A stretch of 64,000 nt of DNA from Cognatilysobacter tabacisoli. GTDB taxonomy: Bacteria; Pseudomonadota; Gammaproteobacteria; Xanthomonadales; Xanthomonadaceae. Under the pieces are notes generated by a model. That model ran no database searches. It had not been told where the DNA came from and saw only the letters and a program-made list of their open reading frames with translations. This document shows, in pieces, positions 36,090 to 45,294 of this stretch. Made by a program: the position numbers and the translations under genes. The first letter of the stretch is position 1, and every line of letters starts with the position of its first letter. The stretch lies in assembly GCF_003586305.1 (NCBI RefSeq), contig NZ_KZ987400.1:902635-966634 (forward strand), written 5' to 3'.

Positions 36090-36162
36090 GCGTTTCCTCG
36101 AGAGGAGTGGAAGAAGGGGTTGGATCGATACGGAGCGGATGTCCGCACCCGTCGATCACTTG

Positions 36163-36198
36163 GGACGGAATGGTAGGCCCAGACTATCGATCCATCAA
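36163..36198 (-). promoter_or_regulatory. Sigma-70 promoter of ahpC
   Basis: On the minus strand, -35 TTGATG (36198-36193) and -10 TACCAT (36175-36170) are separated by exactly 17 nt. Each matches the consensus at four of six positions. The predicted start near 36163 gives a leader of about 74 nt before the ahpC ATG. The OxyR box lies just upstream of the -35. Confidence 0.65.
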
Positions 36199-36236
36199 GG
36201 TGATCTATGTGATCGATACGATAGTTGGAGGCTATC
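36199..36236 (-). promoter_or_regulatory. OxyR-binding box upstream of ahpC
   Basis: A perfect ATAG-N7-CTAT element (ATAG at 36235-36232, CTAT at 36224-36221 on the minus strand), flanked as CGATAG...CTATCG. This is the OxyR half-site pair. Two further elements at 7-nt spacing toward the -35 (36213-36210, 36202-36199) are only weak matches. Position next to the -35 is that of an activator; oxyR is encoded two genes downstream. Confidence 0.7.
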
Positions 36237-36292
36237 GTAATGCCCGAACGACGGTGCGGATCCGTGCAGGCCAGATCCAGACCGATCCCGCC

Positions 36293-37162
36293 TCAGCGGC
36301 GCACGAAGTCCAGCACCGCGGGCAGCACCGCCGGCGCGAGGCGGGGGTCGAAAAGGCCCGCCACCGTCGCGGCGTGGCCGGCCCCGGGCAGCAGCAGCGC
36401 TTCGGCGTCGCCGCCGGCCGCCCGCAGCTTCGCGGCCAGCTCGGTGCTGTCGCGCGCTTCGACGACCCGGTCGTCGGCCCCATGGACGAGCAGGAACGGC
36501 GGCTCGTCGCCATCGACGAAATTGATCGCCTGCGCCCGCGGCCACTGCTCCTGCGGGCCGAACACCGCGCGGTAGCGCCCGGTGATCGCGAAGTCGTACG
36601 GGCCGGACAGCCCGATCACCCCGGCGAGCGCGGCCGGGTCCAGCCCGTGGGCGCGCAGGTAGCGTCGGTCGGTCGCCAGCAGCGCCGCGATCTGCGCACC
36701 GGCCGAGTGGCCGGCCAGGTACAGCCTCGACGGGTCGCCGCCGTGCCGGCCGGCGTGGGCGCGGGCCCACGCCACCGCGCGCGCGGCGTCGTCCATGAAG
36801 CCTGGGAACGCGGCCTGCGGGTAGGTGCGGTAGTCGGCGACGATCGCCAGCACGCCGCGCTCGGCCAGGGCGCGTCCGACGAACCGGTACTGCGCCCGCG
36901 CGCCGTCGCGCCAGCCACCGCCGTAGAAGAACACCACTGTCGGCGCGGGCCCGTTGGCGCCGCGCGGTTCGAACACGTCGAGGGCGAGGGCGTGCTCCGG
37001 CGCGTAGACGACGCTCGCCTCGGGCGGCGCGGCGCCGGCGTTGGCGACCGCAAAGGCGAGCGTGCCGCAGCCCCCGAGCGACGCCGCGAGCGCGAGGGCA
37101 GTGAGGGCGCGCGCGAGGTGGGTGGCCGCGCGTCGCGTACGATGTCGACAGGTTTTGATCAT
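36293..37162 (-). CDS. Lipoprotein alpha/beta hydrolase (carboxylesterase/BD-FAE type)
   Basis: Esterase-like protein of 289 aa. A lipoprotein signal with lipobox LGGC is followed by the fold: oxyanion segment VVFFYGGGW (an HGGGW variant with Tyr for His), nucleophile [11 protein letters not shown], acid in [10 protein letters not shown] and base in PGAGHAATV. Substrates are probably small esters or acyl groups in the envelope; not determinable. Divergent from prmC with only 21 nt between starts. Its 3' end is 53 nt upstream of the OxyR box of ahpC. Confidence 0.88.
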   Translation of the reverse strand: MIKTCRHRTRRAATHLARALTALALAASLGGCGTLAFAVANAGAAPPEASVVYAPEHALALDVFEPRGANGPAPTVVFFYGGGWRDGARAQYRFVGRALAERGVLAIVADYRTYPQAAFPGFMDDAARAVAWARAHAGRHGGDPSRLYLAGHSAGAQIAALLATDRRYLRAHGLDPAALAGVIGLSGPYDFAITGRYRAVFGPQEQWPRAQAINFVDGDEPPFLLVHGADDRVVEARDSTELAAKLRAAGGDAEALLLPGAGHAATVAGLFDPRLAPAVLPAVLDFVRR

Positions 37163-37183
37163 TTATCAGTCACTTACGACGCC

Positions 37184-38005
37184 ATGACGCGACTGGATGC
37201 ACTGCTGCGCGACGCCCGGCCGCGGCTCGACGCCGGCGAGGCCGAGGCCCTGCTCGCGCACGCGCTCGGTCGCACCCCGGCGTGGCTGTACGCGCACGGC
37301 GACGCCGCGCTCGATGCCGACACGGTCCAGCGCTTCGGCGCGCTTGTCGCGCGGCGCGAGGCCGGCGAGCCGGTGGCCTACCTCACCGGCGAGCGCGGCT
37401 TCTGGCGCTTCGGCCTGCGCGTCACCGCGGACACGCTGATCCCGCGCCCGGAAACCGAACGCCTGGTCGAGCTGGCGCTTGACCGGCTGCCGCCCGCCGC
37501 GCCCGCGCGCGTTGCCGACCTCGGCACCGGCAGCGGCGCGATCGCGCTGGCGATCGCCTCCGAGCGACCCGTGGCGCAGGTCGTCGCGACCGACCTCAGC
37601 GACGCCGCGCTGGACGTCGCCCGCGACAACGCGCAGCGGCTCGGCGTCGGCAACGTGACCTTCCGCGCGGGTCGCTGGTACGCGGCGCTGGACGGCGAGC
37701 GCTTCGACCTGATCGCCAGCAACCCGCCCTACATCGCCGACGGCGATGCCCACCTCGGGCAGGGCGACCTGCGCTTCGAACCGCGCGGCGCGCTCGCATC
37801 CGGCGCGGACGGGCTGGACGACCTGCGTCAGATCGCCGCCGGCGCACGCGACCACCTGCGGTCCGGCGGGTGGCTGCTGGTCGAACACGGCTGGGACCAG
37901 GGCGACGCCGTGCGCGCGCTGTTCGCGGCCGCGGGACTGGTCGACGTCGCGACCGCGCCCGATCTCGAGCACCGCGACCGCGTGACGCTCGGGCGCGCGC
38001 CGTAG
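37184..38005 (+). CDS. prmC: Release factor glutamine methyltransferase PrmC
   Basis: Methyltransferase of 273 aa that modifies the Gln of the GGQ motif in RF1/RF2, raising termination efficiency. N-terminal helical domain, then SAM motif [16 protein letters not shown] and the catalytic NPPY in [27 protein letters not shown] and [13 protein letters not shown] are also diagnostic. The start was set at [13 protein letters not shown]; an upstream frame extends through other genes' antisense and is not used. Confidence 0.96.
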   Translation: MTRLDALLRDARPRLDAGEAEALLAHALGRTPAWLYAHGDAALDADTVQRFGALVARREAGEPVAYLTGERGFWRFGLRVTADTLIPRPETERLVELALDRLPPAAPARVADLGTGSGAIALAIASERPVAQVVATDLSDAALDVARDNAQRLGVGNVTFRAGRWYAALDGERFDLIASNPPYIADGDAHLGQGDLRFEPRGALASGADGLDDLRQIAAGARDHLRSGGWLLVEHGWDQGDAVRALFAAAGLVDVATAPDLEHRDRVTLGRAP

Positions 38006-38086
38006 CGCGATCGGCATCGCGCGTCGCGTGACGGGGATCGCGTGGCCGCCGCTACACTCGCCGCCTGCCCACCGCGAGGCCCCGCC

Positions 38087-39034
38087 ATGCGCACGCTCTA
38101 CCCCGAGATCCAGCCGTTCGACGTCGGCACGCTGCAGGTCGACGACCGTCACACGCTGTACTACGAGCAGTGCGGCAACCCCGACGGCGAGCCGGTGGTG
38201 ATCCTCCACGGCGGTCCCGGCGGCGGCTGCAGCGACAAGATGCGGCGCTTCCACGACCCGGCCCACTACCGGATCGTGCTGTTCGACCAGCGCGGCAGCG
38301 GGCGCTCGACGCCGCACGCGGATCTCGTCGACAACACCACGTGGCACCTGGTCGCCGACATCGAGACGCTGCGCGAGAAGCTCGACATCGACCGCTGGCA
38401 GGTGTTCGGCGGCTCGTGGGGCTCGACGCTCGCGCTGGCCTACGCGCAGACGCACCCCGAGCGCGTCGCGTCGCTGGTCCTGCGCGGCATCTTCATGCTG
38501 CGCCGCTGGGAGCTGGAGTGGTTCTACCAGGAAGGTGCGTCGCGGCTGTTCCCCGATGCGTGGGAGCACTACCTCGCCGCGATCCCGCCGGTCGAGCGCC
38601 ACGACCTGATCAGCGCGTTCCACCGGCGCCTGACCAGCGACGACGAGGCCACGCGGCTGGCCGCGGCCAAGGCGTGGAGCGTGTGGGAAGGCGCGACCAG
38701 CTTCCTCCACATGGACGCCGACTTCGCCAAGAGCCACGAGGACCCGCGCTTCGCGCTGGCGTTCGCGCGGATCGAGAACCACTACTTCGTCAACGCCGGC
38801 TTCTTCGACGCCGACGACCAGTTGCTGCGCGACGCGCATCGCATCGCGCACATCCCCGGGGTGATCGTGCACGGCCGCTATGACGTGGTCTGCCCGGTGG
38901 CCAACGCCTGGGACCTCCACAAGGCGTGGCCGAAGGCCGAGCTGGTGATCACGCCGGCGTCGGGGCACTCCGCGTTCGAGCCGGAGAACGTCGACGCGCT
39001 GGTCAGCGCGACCGACCGCTTCCGCGCCGCCTGA
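38087..39034 (+). CDS. pip: Proline iminopeptidase (S33)
   Basis: Cytoplasmic aminopeptidase of 315 aa removing N-terminal proline. Xanthomonad-type N-terminus MRTLYPEIQPFD; oxyanion segment ILHGGPGGG; DQRGSGRSTP; nucleophile FGGSWGSTLAL; later Asp in HGRYDVVCPV and His in PASGHSAFEPEN. Length and motifs match the X. campestris enzyme family. Separated by 81 nt from prmC. Confidence 0.96.
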   Translation: MRTLYPEIQPFDVGTLQVDDRHTLYYEQCGNPDGEPVVILHGGPGGGCSDKMRRFHDPAHYRIVLFDQRGSGRSTPHADLVDNTTWHLVADIETLREKLDIDRWQVFGGSWGSTLALAYAQTHPERVASLVLRGIFMLRRWELEWFYQEGASRLFPDAWEHYLAAIPPVERHDLISAFHRRLTSDDEATRLAAAKAWSVWEGATSFLHMDADFAKSHEDPRFALAFARIENHYFVNAGFFDADDQLLRDAHRIAHIPGVIVHGRYDVVCPVANAWDLHKAWPKAELVITPASGHSAFEPENVDALVSATDRFRAA

Positions 39035-39044
39035 CGGCGCATGA

Positions 39045-39076
39045 CGATCGCGCGGCTGCACGCGGCCGCGCGATCG
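39045..39076 (+). terminator. Hairpin after pip
   Basis: A perfect 12-bp inverted repeat (39045-39056 / 39065-39076, 8-nt loop) begins 10 nt after the pip stop. No T-run follows, so it is a possible terminator or stabilising stem only. The rest of the 220-nt gap before the MFS gene shows nothing clear. Confidence 0.45.
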
Positions 39077-39254
39077 GACACCTGCCGGGCAACGACCGGC
39101 GGCCCCGCCTGCGATTTATCGTGCGCTGCAGCACCGTCGCGCGCCGCGCGGCGTGCACACTGCATACGTATTCACGCCGCGCCGCGTGGGAGCGGCCCGC
39201 AGAATCGGGCGCTTCGAGGGCCGGCGCATCCGTCGCCGGCAAGGGGAGAACGCA

Positions 39255-40676
39255 ATGAGTCCAGTGGACGCGTCCAGCGCCATCGAACAGCACACCACCA
39301 CGCGCGTCGTGTTGATCGCCTGCGCCGCCGCGCTCGGCGGATTCCTGTTCGGCTTCGACACTGCGGTGATCAACGGCGCGGTCGAGGCGATCCGCAGCGA
39401 CTTCAAGCTGGATGCGACGCTGATCGGCTTCGCGGTCTCGTGCGCGCTGCTGGGTTCGGCGCTCGGTGCGTGGTACGCCGGGCCGGTCGCCGACCGCTAC
39501 GGTCGCGTGCGGACGATGCAGATCGCCGCGGTGATGCTGGCCGTCAGCGCGCTCGGTTCCGGCCTCGTCATCGGGGTGTGGGACCTGATCGCGTGGCGGT
39601 TCATCGGCGGCATGGGCGTGGGCGTCGCGTCGGTCATCGCGCCGGCGTACATCGCCGAGGTCTCGCCGGCGCACGTGCGCGGGCGGCTGGGTTCGCTGCA
39701 GCAGCTGGCGATCGTGATCGGCATCTTCGTCGCGCTCGCGTCCGACGCGTGGCTGGCCGGCGCAGCCGGCGGCGCCGCGGAGCCGCTGTGGGGCGGGCTT
39801 GCCGCGTGGCGCTGGATGTTCCTGGTGGCCGTGGTGCCGGCGGTGATCTACGGCCTGCTGGTGCTCGGCGTGCCCGAGTCGCCGCGCTACCTGGTGGCGA
39901 AGGGCGCGCATGCGGCAGCCGCTGGCGTGCTGCGCCAGGTGCTCGGCCTGCGCGACGACGCATCGGCGCAGCGCAAGGTCGCGGAGATCGAGGCCAGCCT
40001 GCAGACGGAGACCCGTCCGCGCCTGCGCGACCTGCGCGCGCCGGGTGGCGGCCTGCTGCCGGTCGTGTGGATCGGCATCCTGCTGTCGGTGTTCCAGCAG
40101 TTCGTCGGCATCAACGTGATCTTCTACTACTCGTCGACGCTGTGGCAGTCGGTCGGCTTCAGCGAGGCCGACTCGTTCACCATCACCGTCGCGACGTCGA
40201 TCGTGAACGTGCTGGTGACGCTGGTCGCGATCGCGCTGGTCGACCGCATCGGCCGCAAGCCGCTGCTGGTCATCGGTTCGGCCGGCATGGCGGTGACGCT
40301 CGCGGTGATGGCGTGGTGTTTCTCGCAGGCCACCGGCACCGGGGCCGACGTGCAGCTGCCGGAAAGCATCGGCCCGGTCGCGCTGATCGCCGCGAACCTC
40401 TACGTCGTGTTCTTCGGCGTCAGCTGGGGTCCGGTGGTGTGGGTGCTGCTGGGCGAGATGTTTCCGAACCGGATCCGCGCGATCGCGCTCGCGGTGGCCG
40501 CCGCGGCGCAGTGGCTGGCGAATTTCGCCATCACCGCGACGTTCCCGAAACTCGCCGAGATCGGCCTGACCTTCGCCTACGGCCTGTACGCGGCGTTCGC
40601 GGCCGTGTCGCTGTGGTTCGTGGTCGTCGCCGTGCGCGAGACGCGCGGCGTCGAACTCGAGGACATGCGCAACTGA
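39255..40676 (+). CDS. Sugar porter MFS transporter (GalP/XylE/Glf type)
   Basis: Twelve-helix sugar transporter of 473 aa. Sugar-porter signatures: GGFLFGFDTAVINGA in helix 1, the ADRYGRVRT loop, RFIGGMGVGVASVIAPAYIAEVSP, PESPRYLVAKG after helix 6, the helix 7 QQFVGINVIFYYS motif (glucose/xylose contact) and DRIGRKPLL. It likely imports a hexose or pentose by proton symport or facilitation. The start has AAGGGGAGA upstream. No sugar-metabolism gene is adjacent, so the substrate is open. Confidence 0.92.
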   Translation: MSPVDASSAIEQHTTTRVVLIACAAALGGFLFGFDTAVINGAVEAIRSDFKLDATLIGFAVSCALLGSALGAWYAGPVADRYGRVRTMQIAAVMLAVSALGSGLVIGVWDLIAWRFIGGMGVGVASVIAPAYIAEVSPAHVRGRLGSLQQLAIVIGIFVALASDAWLAGAAGGAAEPLWGGLAAWRWMFLVAVVPAVIYGLLVLGVPESPRYLVAKGAHAAAAGVLRQVLGLRDDASAQRKVAEIEASLQTETRPRLRDLRAPGGGLLPVVWIGILLSVFQQFVGINVIFYYSSTLWQSVGFSEADSFTITVATSIVNVLVTLVAIALVDRIGRKPLLVIGSAGMAVTLAVMAWCFSQATGTGADVQLPESIGPVALIAANLYVVFFGVSWGPVVWVLLGEMFPNRIRAIALAVAAAAQWLANFAITATFPKLAEIGLTFAYGLYAAFAAVSLWFVVVAVRETRGVELEDMRN

Positions 40677-40730
40677 CGCCGCCGTGCCGCGCCGGCCCGG
40701 GAACGGGGCGGGGCCGAATGCGACACCGGC

Positions 40731-40781
40731 GAAGGCGGCCCAGGCCGCAGCGTGCTGGATGAAGGCGGCCTAGGCCGCCTT
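40731..40781. repeat. Two spaced palindromic units at the end of the Nudix gene
   Basis: An 18-nt unit GAAGGCGGCCYAGGCCGC occurs at 40731-40748 and 40761-40778, 30 nt apart, differing at one base. Each is an inverted repeat; the second extends to a perfect 20-nt palindrome (40762-40781) that includes the last codons and stop of the Nudix gene. Located between convergent MFS and Nudix genes, so they could form bidirectional terminators. Confidence 0.6.
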
Positions 40782-41333
40782 TGTTCCGTCCGGGTTGTGG
40801 TCGACCATCCACAGCCCGGCCCAGAGCTTGAGGTCGAGCTCGTAGCCCTCGGCGTGCTTGCGCATCAGCCAGGCCGGCGCATGGGCGCGCGGTACGCGGT
40901 GAACGGTGATGTCCTCGCCGTCGACGCCGCCGCCGTCGCCGACCCGGACCAGGCCGGTGGCGCGGACGAACGCGATGCGCTCGCTGCTCATGCCCGACGA
41001 GGTCGGCCCGACCAGCAGCACCTCGGCCCGCGCCGGGCGCCATCCGGTTTCCTCGGCCAGCTCGCGCGTGGCCGCGCTTTCGAGCGTGTCGGCATCGTGG
41101 TCGTCGCCGACCAGCCCGGCCGGCATCTCGATCGTGCGGCGGCCCAGCGGCACGCGGTACTGCTCGACGAACAGCACCTCGTCGTCCGGCGTCACCGCGA
41201 TGATGATCACCGCCATGCCGTTGCCGTGGGTGCGCTCGGCGTACTCCCAGCGGCCGTTGCGGACCAGCCGCAGCCACTGGCCTTCGTAAAGGGTCTCGAT
41301 CGTGTCGGCGGCGGGCGTGGGTTCGGTCGGCAC
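40770..41333 (-). CDS. Nudix hydrolase (ADP-ribose pyrophosphatase-like)
   Basis: Pyrophosphohydrolase of 187 aa. The Nudix box is GDDHDADTLESAATRELAEETGW, in which the first Glu of GX5EX7REUXEEXGU is replaced by Asp. The N-terminal strands (VVEQYRVPLGRRTIEMPAGLV-like) resemble NudF/NudK sugar-nucleotide hydrolases. Substrate is probably ADP-ribose or a sugar nucleotide. The start is GTG at 41333, 28 nt after the exonuclease stop. The last codons are part of the palindrome described separately. Confidence 0.88.
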   Translation of the reverse strand: MPTEPTPAADTIETLYEGQWLRLVRNGRWEYAERTHGNGMAVIIIAVTPDDEVLFVEQYRVPLGRRTIEMPAGLVGDDHDADTLESAATRELAEETGWRPARAEVLLVGPTSSGMSSERIAFVRATGLVRVGDGGGVDGEDITVHRVPRAHAPAWLMRKHAEGYELDLKLWAGLWMVDHNPDGTKAA

Positions 41334-41361
41334 GGGCGCGCTCCTGCAGGGAGCGCCGATG

Positions 41362-42288
41362 CTACGCGCTGGCTGCGGCCGCCGCGAAGTCCAGCCCGGC
41401 CGCGTCGAACAGGCGGCGCCGGGTCATTGGCCCGAAGCGGATCGCCTCGCACAGCCGCATCAACGCCGACGCTTCGGGTCGCGCGCGGACCAGCCGTGCG
41501 TCGATGTCGACCGGCGCATCGAGCGCGATCAGCGTCAGCCGCCGGCACAGCAGCGCCTGCTCGCGATGCTCGCGCAGCCGGGCCGCCGCGCTGGCGGCGC
41601 CGCGCAGGCGCAGGTACGGCACCTCGTCGATCCGCGCGAGCAGCGCGTCGAGCGTGCCGAAGTGCGCCAGCAGCGCCGCCGCGGTCTTCGCGCCGATGCC
41701 GGGCACGCCGGGGATGTTGTCGACCGCGTCACCGCACAGCGCCAGGTAGTCGGCGATCTGGTGCGCGTGCACGCCGTGGCGGTCCGCCACGCCGGCCGCG
41801 CCCCAGCGCTGGTTGCGCGCGTAGTCCCATTGCTCGTCGTGGTCGCCGAGCAGCTGCGACAGGTCCTTGTCCGCCGACACGATCACGCCGCGGAAGCCGT
41901 GCGCGCGCATCGCCGCCAGCGCGCTGCCGATCAGGTCGTCGGCCTCGAAGCGCGCGTCGGCCAGCACCGGCAGGCCGAGCGCCGCGCACAGCGCCTTGCA
42001 GTGGGCGAACTGGCGGCGAAGTTCGTCCGGCGCCGGCTCCCGGTTGGCCTTGTAGGCCGGGTAGATCTCGTTGCGGAAGCACGAGTCCAGCGCCTCGTCG
42101 AACGCGACGGCGACGTGCTGCGGCCGGGCGCGGTCGAGCAGTTCGAGCAGGAAGCGGGCGAAGCCGTGCACGGCATTGACCGGCCAGCCGTCGGCATCGC
42201 TGAACTCGTTCGGCATCGAGTGCCAGGCCCGGAACACGTACAGGCTGGCATCGACGAGGTAGACCGGGGTCGGCGCCGGTCCGGTCAC
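41362..42288 (-). CDS. 5'-3' exonuclease/flap endonuclease (Pol I N-domain type)
   Basis: FEN-family nuclease of about 308 aa corresponding to the exonuclease domain of DNA polymerase I, encoded alone (like E. coli Xni/ExoIX). Metal-site segments: YLVDASLYVFRAW, AFDEALDSCFRNEIYPAYKANR, FEADDLIGSA, VSADKDLSQL and GDAVDNIPGVPGIGAKTA (helix-hairpin-helix). GTG at 42288 overlaps the nitroreductase TGA (GTGA) and is preferred; GTG at 42297 is the alternative. Probable role in Okazaki fragment or repair processing. Confidence 0.9.
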   Translation of the reverse strand: MTGPAPTPVYLVDASLYVFRAWHSMPNEFSDADGWPVNAVHGFARFLLELLDRARPQHVAVAFDEALDSCFRNEIYPAYKANREPAPDELRRQFAHCKALCAALGLPVLADARFEADDLIGSALAAMRAHGFRGVIVSADKDLSQLLGDHDEQWDYARNQRWGAAGVADRHGVHAHQIADYLALCGDAVDNIPGVPGIGAKTAAALLAHFGTLDALLARIDEVPYLRLRGAASAAARLREHREQALLCRRLTLIALDAPVDIDARLVRARPEASALMRLCEAIRFGPMTRRRLFDAAGLDFAAAAASA

Positions 42289-42896
42289 GGCGCCCACGCC
42301 GTCAGCAGGTCGGCCGGATCGGGTCGCTCGCGCTCGGGCGGATCGAGCCGCGGCGTGCCCAGGTGGACGAAGCCGACCACGCGTTCGTGCTCGCCCAGCC
42401 CGAGCCAGCCGGCGACGACCGGGTCGTACGCGGCCCAGCCGGTCAGCCAGCAGCCGCGGAAGCCCGCCGCCTGCGCAGCCTGAAGCAGCGCGAAGCAGAC
42501 GCAGCCGGCGGTCAGCAGGCGTTCCTGCTCGGGGATCTTCTCGTCCGGCCCGAGCCGCGCGACGACGGTGACCACCAGCGGGGCGTGGGTGAAGCGCAGG
42601 CGGTCCTTCTCGACCGCCGCATCGCCGGCATCGGGCACGCGCTCGCGGCTGCGACGCGCCAGCCGCTCGCCGAAGGCGTGGCGCGCGTCCCCGCTCAGGG
42701 TCACGAACCGGAACGGCACCCGCTTGCCGTGGTCGGGCACCCGCACCGCCGTGCGCAGCAGGCGCAGCAGGGTCGCCTCGTCCGGGCCCGGCGCCTCGAG
42801 CTGCACGTTCGGCACGGAACGGCGCCGGTCCAGCGCCGCCAGTGCGCGGTCGAGCGGGGTGGCGGGCAGGGGAGCAGCGTCAGCAGAAACGGGCAT
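42285..42896 (-). CDS. Nitroreductase-family protein (YdjA-like)
   Basis: FMN oxidoreductase-like protein of 203 aa. RRRSVPNVQLEAPGPDE at the N-terminus and VRVPDHGKRVPFRFVTL are the FMN-binding Arg and phosphate segments of the YdjA branch. GFRGCWLTGWAAYDPVV and VGFVHLGTP close the fold. Reductase substrate unknown. Coupled to the exonuclease gene by a GTGA overlap and divergent from DUF1631. Confidence 0.88.
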   Translation of the reverse strand: MPVSADAAPLPATPLDRALAALDRRRSVPNVQLEAPGPDEATLLRLLRTAVRVPDHGKRVPFRFVTLSGDARHAFGERLARRSRERVPDAGDAAVEKDRLRFTHAPLVVTVVARLGPDEKIPEQERLLTAGCVCFALLQAAQAAGFRGCWLTGWAAYDPVVAGWLGLGEHERVVGFVHLGTPRLDPPERERPDPADLLTAWAP

Positions 42897-43017
42897 GAAT
42901 CACATTTTCGAACGTAGGGTCACGACCTGACGTATCTTGCCACTATGCTGCGGACAGCCGGCCAAATGCGCGAAAACGCGTCACCTCGCCGGGCGTCACT
43001 TGACTGGGGAATTCACC

Positions 43018-45198
43018 GTGGCCGTCCAACCGCTCGGCGCAGAGCAGCCCATGCGTACTGATCCCGTCCGCGTGCTCGAGGAAATCAAGCGGCTCGCGGT
43101 CGAGCAGCTCGGTGCCGTGCCGGCAGGTCTGTACGCGCCGATCGCCGAGATGCTGCACGAGTCGTCGATGCGCTCCGGCCTGCCGGGTGGCCGCCGGCTC
43201 GACGAGCAGGCCCTGATGTTGATGCGTCAGCACAGCGCCACGTACACGATGCGCTTCCGCCAGCTGATCGCGCAGGGCTTCGACGATTTCCGCGCGCTGC
43301 GCATCCGTCACGCCGGCGACCTGCCGCTGGGCCTGGTCGCCGAGAACCAGCTGCAGTTCCACCTGGCGGGCCAGCGCCTGGCCGAGGCGATCGAGCAGCG
43401 CTACGCCAAGCCGCTCGAGCAGATGACCCAGAGCCTCGAGCTGCTGTCGGGCGCCCTCGACGTGCCGCAGGCGAGCAACCCGATCGGCGCAAACCGACTC
43501 GCCGCGGCGTTCATCGAGACGTTCCGCGACGTCAACATGCCCGACACCCTGCAGCCGCTCGTGTTCCGCCAGTACGAGCAGGAACTGGCGCGGGTGCTCG
43601 GCGACCTCTACAACCGCGCCACCGCGCTGCTGGCCAGCTGCGGCTACGGAGCCGCGCCGACGGCGCCGAAGAAGCCGCTGCCGCCGCAGCCGCGCTTCGA
43701 CGCCGACGTGCCGCGCTACGATCCGTCGAACGAGCTGGTCCCGACGATCCAGCGCCCGCCGCGCACCGATCCGGCCGCAGCGGCCGCGATGCAGGACCTG
43801 CGCCACCAGCTGCACGCGTGGCGCACGAGCCTGGCCCCCGAGGATGGGAAGCACGCCCCGCAGCAGCGACTGGCCCCGCGCCGCGAAATGCGCAACGACG
43901 AGGTGGTCACGATCACCTCGCTGTTGCAGCCCGAACCGCCGGACGCGTATGCCCGCGCGCTGGCCGGCACCGGCGTGCTGGCCGACGCGATCCGCGACCA
44001 CCTGGTCGACGGCGCGCGCCGGCTCGGATTGAACCCCGACCAGACCCGGCTGAGCACCGACCAGGAAGACGCGATCGACCTGGTCGCGCTGATGTTCGAA
44101 TCCCTGTTCAAGAGCTACGCCCTGCTGGAGCGCGCCCGCAGGCTGTACGCGCGGCTGGTGCTGCCGTACGTCAAGGCGGCGATGCTCGACACCAGCCTGT
44201 TCGTGCAGCGCGAGCACCCCGCGCGCAAGCTGCTCGACGCGATCACCGAAGCCTGCGAGGGCAACGCGGCGGCGACCCCGCAGGACCGCGAGCTTCTCGA
44301 GCGGGCCGCCGCGGTGTCGCAGCGCGTGGTCGCCGACTTCAACCAGGACCTGGCCGTCTTCACCCTCGCGCACGCCGAGCTCGAGGACCTGCTCGCGCAG
44401 CAGCGCAAGCGGGTCGAGCTGCAGGAAGCGCGCGCGGCCAAGGCGACGTTCGGCCGCGAGCGCCTCGGCGAGGCGCGCGAGCGCGCCGACCAGGTGCTCG
44501 AGCCGCTGTTCGAGGCGCCGCTGGCGCCCGAAGTCGGCGACTTCCTCGCCGGCTCGTGGCGCCACCACGTCGTGCAGACGCTGCTGCGCGAAGGCGCCGA
44601 TGCGGGCCGTCAGGCCGACGTCGTGTCGCTCGGCGCGGCGCTGGCCGAGGCTGACCGCATCTCCCGCAGCGGCCGCGGCGCCGAGCTCGCCGACCGCCTG
44701 CTCGCGCTCGAGCCGGCCATCACCGAATGCCTGGTCAGCTCCGGCCTCGACCACAACGCGGCGATGCAGGGCTTCACCACGCTGGTGCGCGCGCTCGCGT
44801 TCCCGGACACGCCGCGCGAAGTGCATCCGATGCCGCCGGCCGCCGCCAGCGACGCCGGCCCCGAGGACGCCACGCTGTGGCTGGCCGGCGGGACCGCGAC
44901 CATCGACCACGACCCCGAGCTGGCCGCGCGCATGCGCCGCCTGCTGCCGGGCGACTGGCTGCGGCTGATGGACCCGAACGGCGAGTCGCTCGCGGCGAAG
45001 GTGGCGTGGATCAGCCCGCTGACGTCGCGCTTCCTGCTGGTCAACCGCCGCGGCATGCGCGTGCTGGTGGCCTCGGCCGAGGAGCTCGCGGCGCTCGCGC
45101 AGGCCGGTCGGCTGGTGGTCGGCGCCGAAAGCACGCCGTGCGACGAGGCGATGCGCCAAGTGCGCAACCGGCTCGACCGCGTCGCTGGCCAGTCCTGA
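43018..45198 (+). CDS. DUF1631 family protein
   Basis: Large cytoplasmic, mostly helical protein of 726 aa. The N-terminal half has a GTG start at 43018 with GGGGA 8 nt upstream. It contains conserved LIAQGFDDFRALRIRH, MTQSLELLSGALDVPQASNPIGANRLAAAFIET and NEDAIDLVALMFESLF-like blocks. The C-terminal 90 residues (LPGDWLRLMDPNGESLAAKVAWISPLTSRFLLVNRRGMRV) look like a small beta-barrel reminiscent of PilZ, an inference from spacing of Trp and Asn/Arg. Function unknown; the family is common in Proteobacteria. Encoded alone. Confidence 0.86.
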   Translation: MAVQPLGAEQPMRTDPVRVLEEIKRLAVEQLGAVPAGLYAPIAEMLHESSMRSGLPGGRRLDEQALMLMRQHSATYTMRFRQLIAQGFDDFRALRIRHAGDLPLGLVAENQLQFHLAGQRLAEAIEQRYAKPLEQMTQSLELLSGALDVPQASNPIGANRLAAAFIETFRDVNMPDTLQPLVFRQYEQELARVLGDLYNRATALLASCGYGAAPTAPKKPLPPQPRFDADVPRYDPSNELVPTIQRPPRTDPAAAAAMQDLRHQLHAWRTSLAPEDGKHAPQQRLAPRREMRNDEVVTITSLLQPEPPDAYARALAGTGVLADAIRDHLVDGARRLGLNPDQTRLSTDQEDAIDLVALMFESLFKSYALLERARRLYARLVLPYVKAAMLDTSLFVQREHPARKLLDAITEACEGNAAATPQDRELLERAAAVSQRVVADFNQDLAVFTLAHAELEDLLAQQRKRVELQEARAAKATFGRERLGEARERADQVLEPLFEAPLAPEVGDFLAGSWRHHVVQTLLREGADAGRQADVVSLGAALAEADRISRSGRGAELADRLLALEPAITECLVSSGLDHNAAMQGFTTLVRALAFPDTPREVHPMPPAAASDAGPEDATLWLAGGTATIDHDPELAARMRRLLPGDWLRLMDPNGESLAAKVAWISPLTSRFLLVNRRGMRVLVASAEELAALAQAGRLVVGAESTPCDEAMRQVRNRLDRVAGQS

Positions 45199-45294
45199 TC
45201 GCCCCGGCGTCTCCCGCCACCTGACGCCGCGCGCCGCCATCGCCGCGGCGCACCCCTTTGGTTACGATGCCCGCAACTCGGTGGGAGCGTGGGC

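Noticed and set aside
42943-45240. A 765-codon minus-strand frame opposite DUF1631
   Set aside because: Codon-bias shadow; composition is Arg/Gly/Val/His-rich without any recognisable motif.
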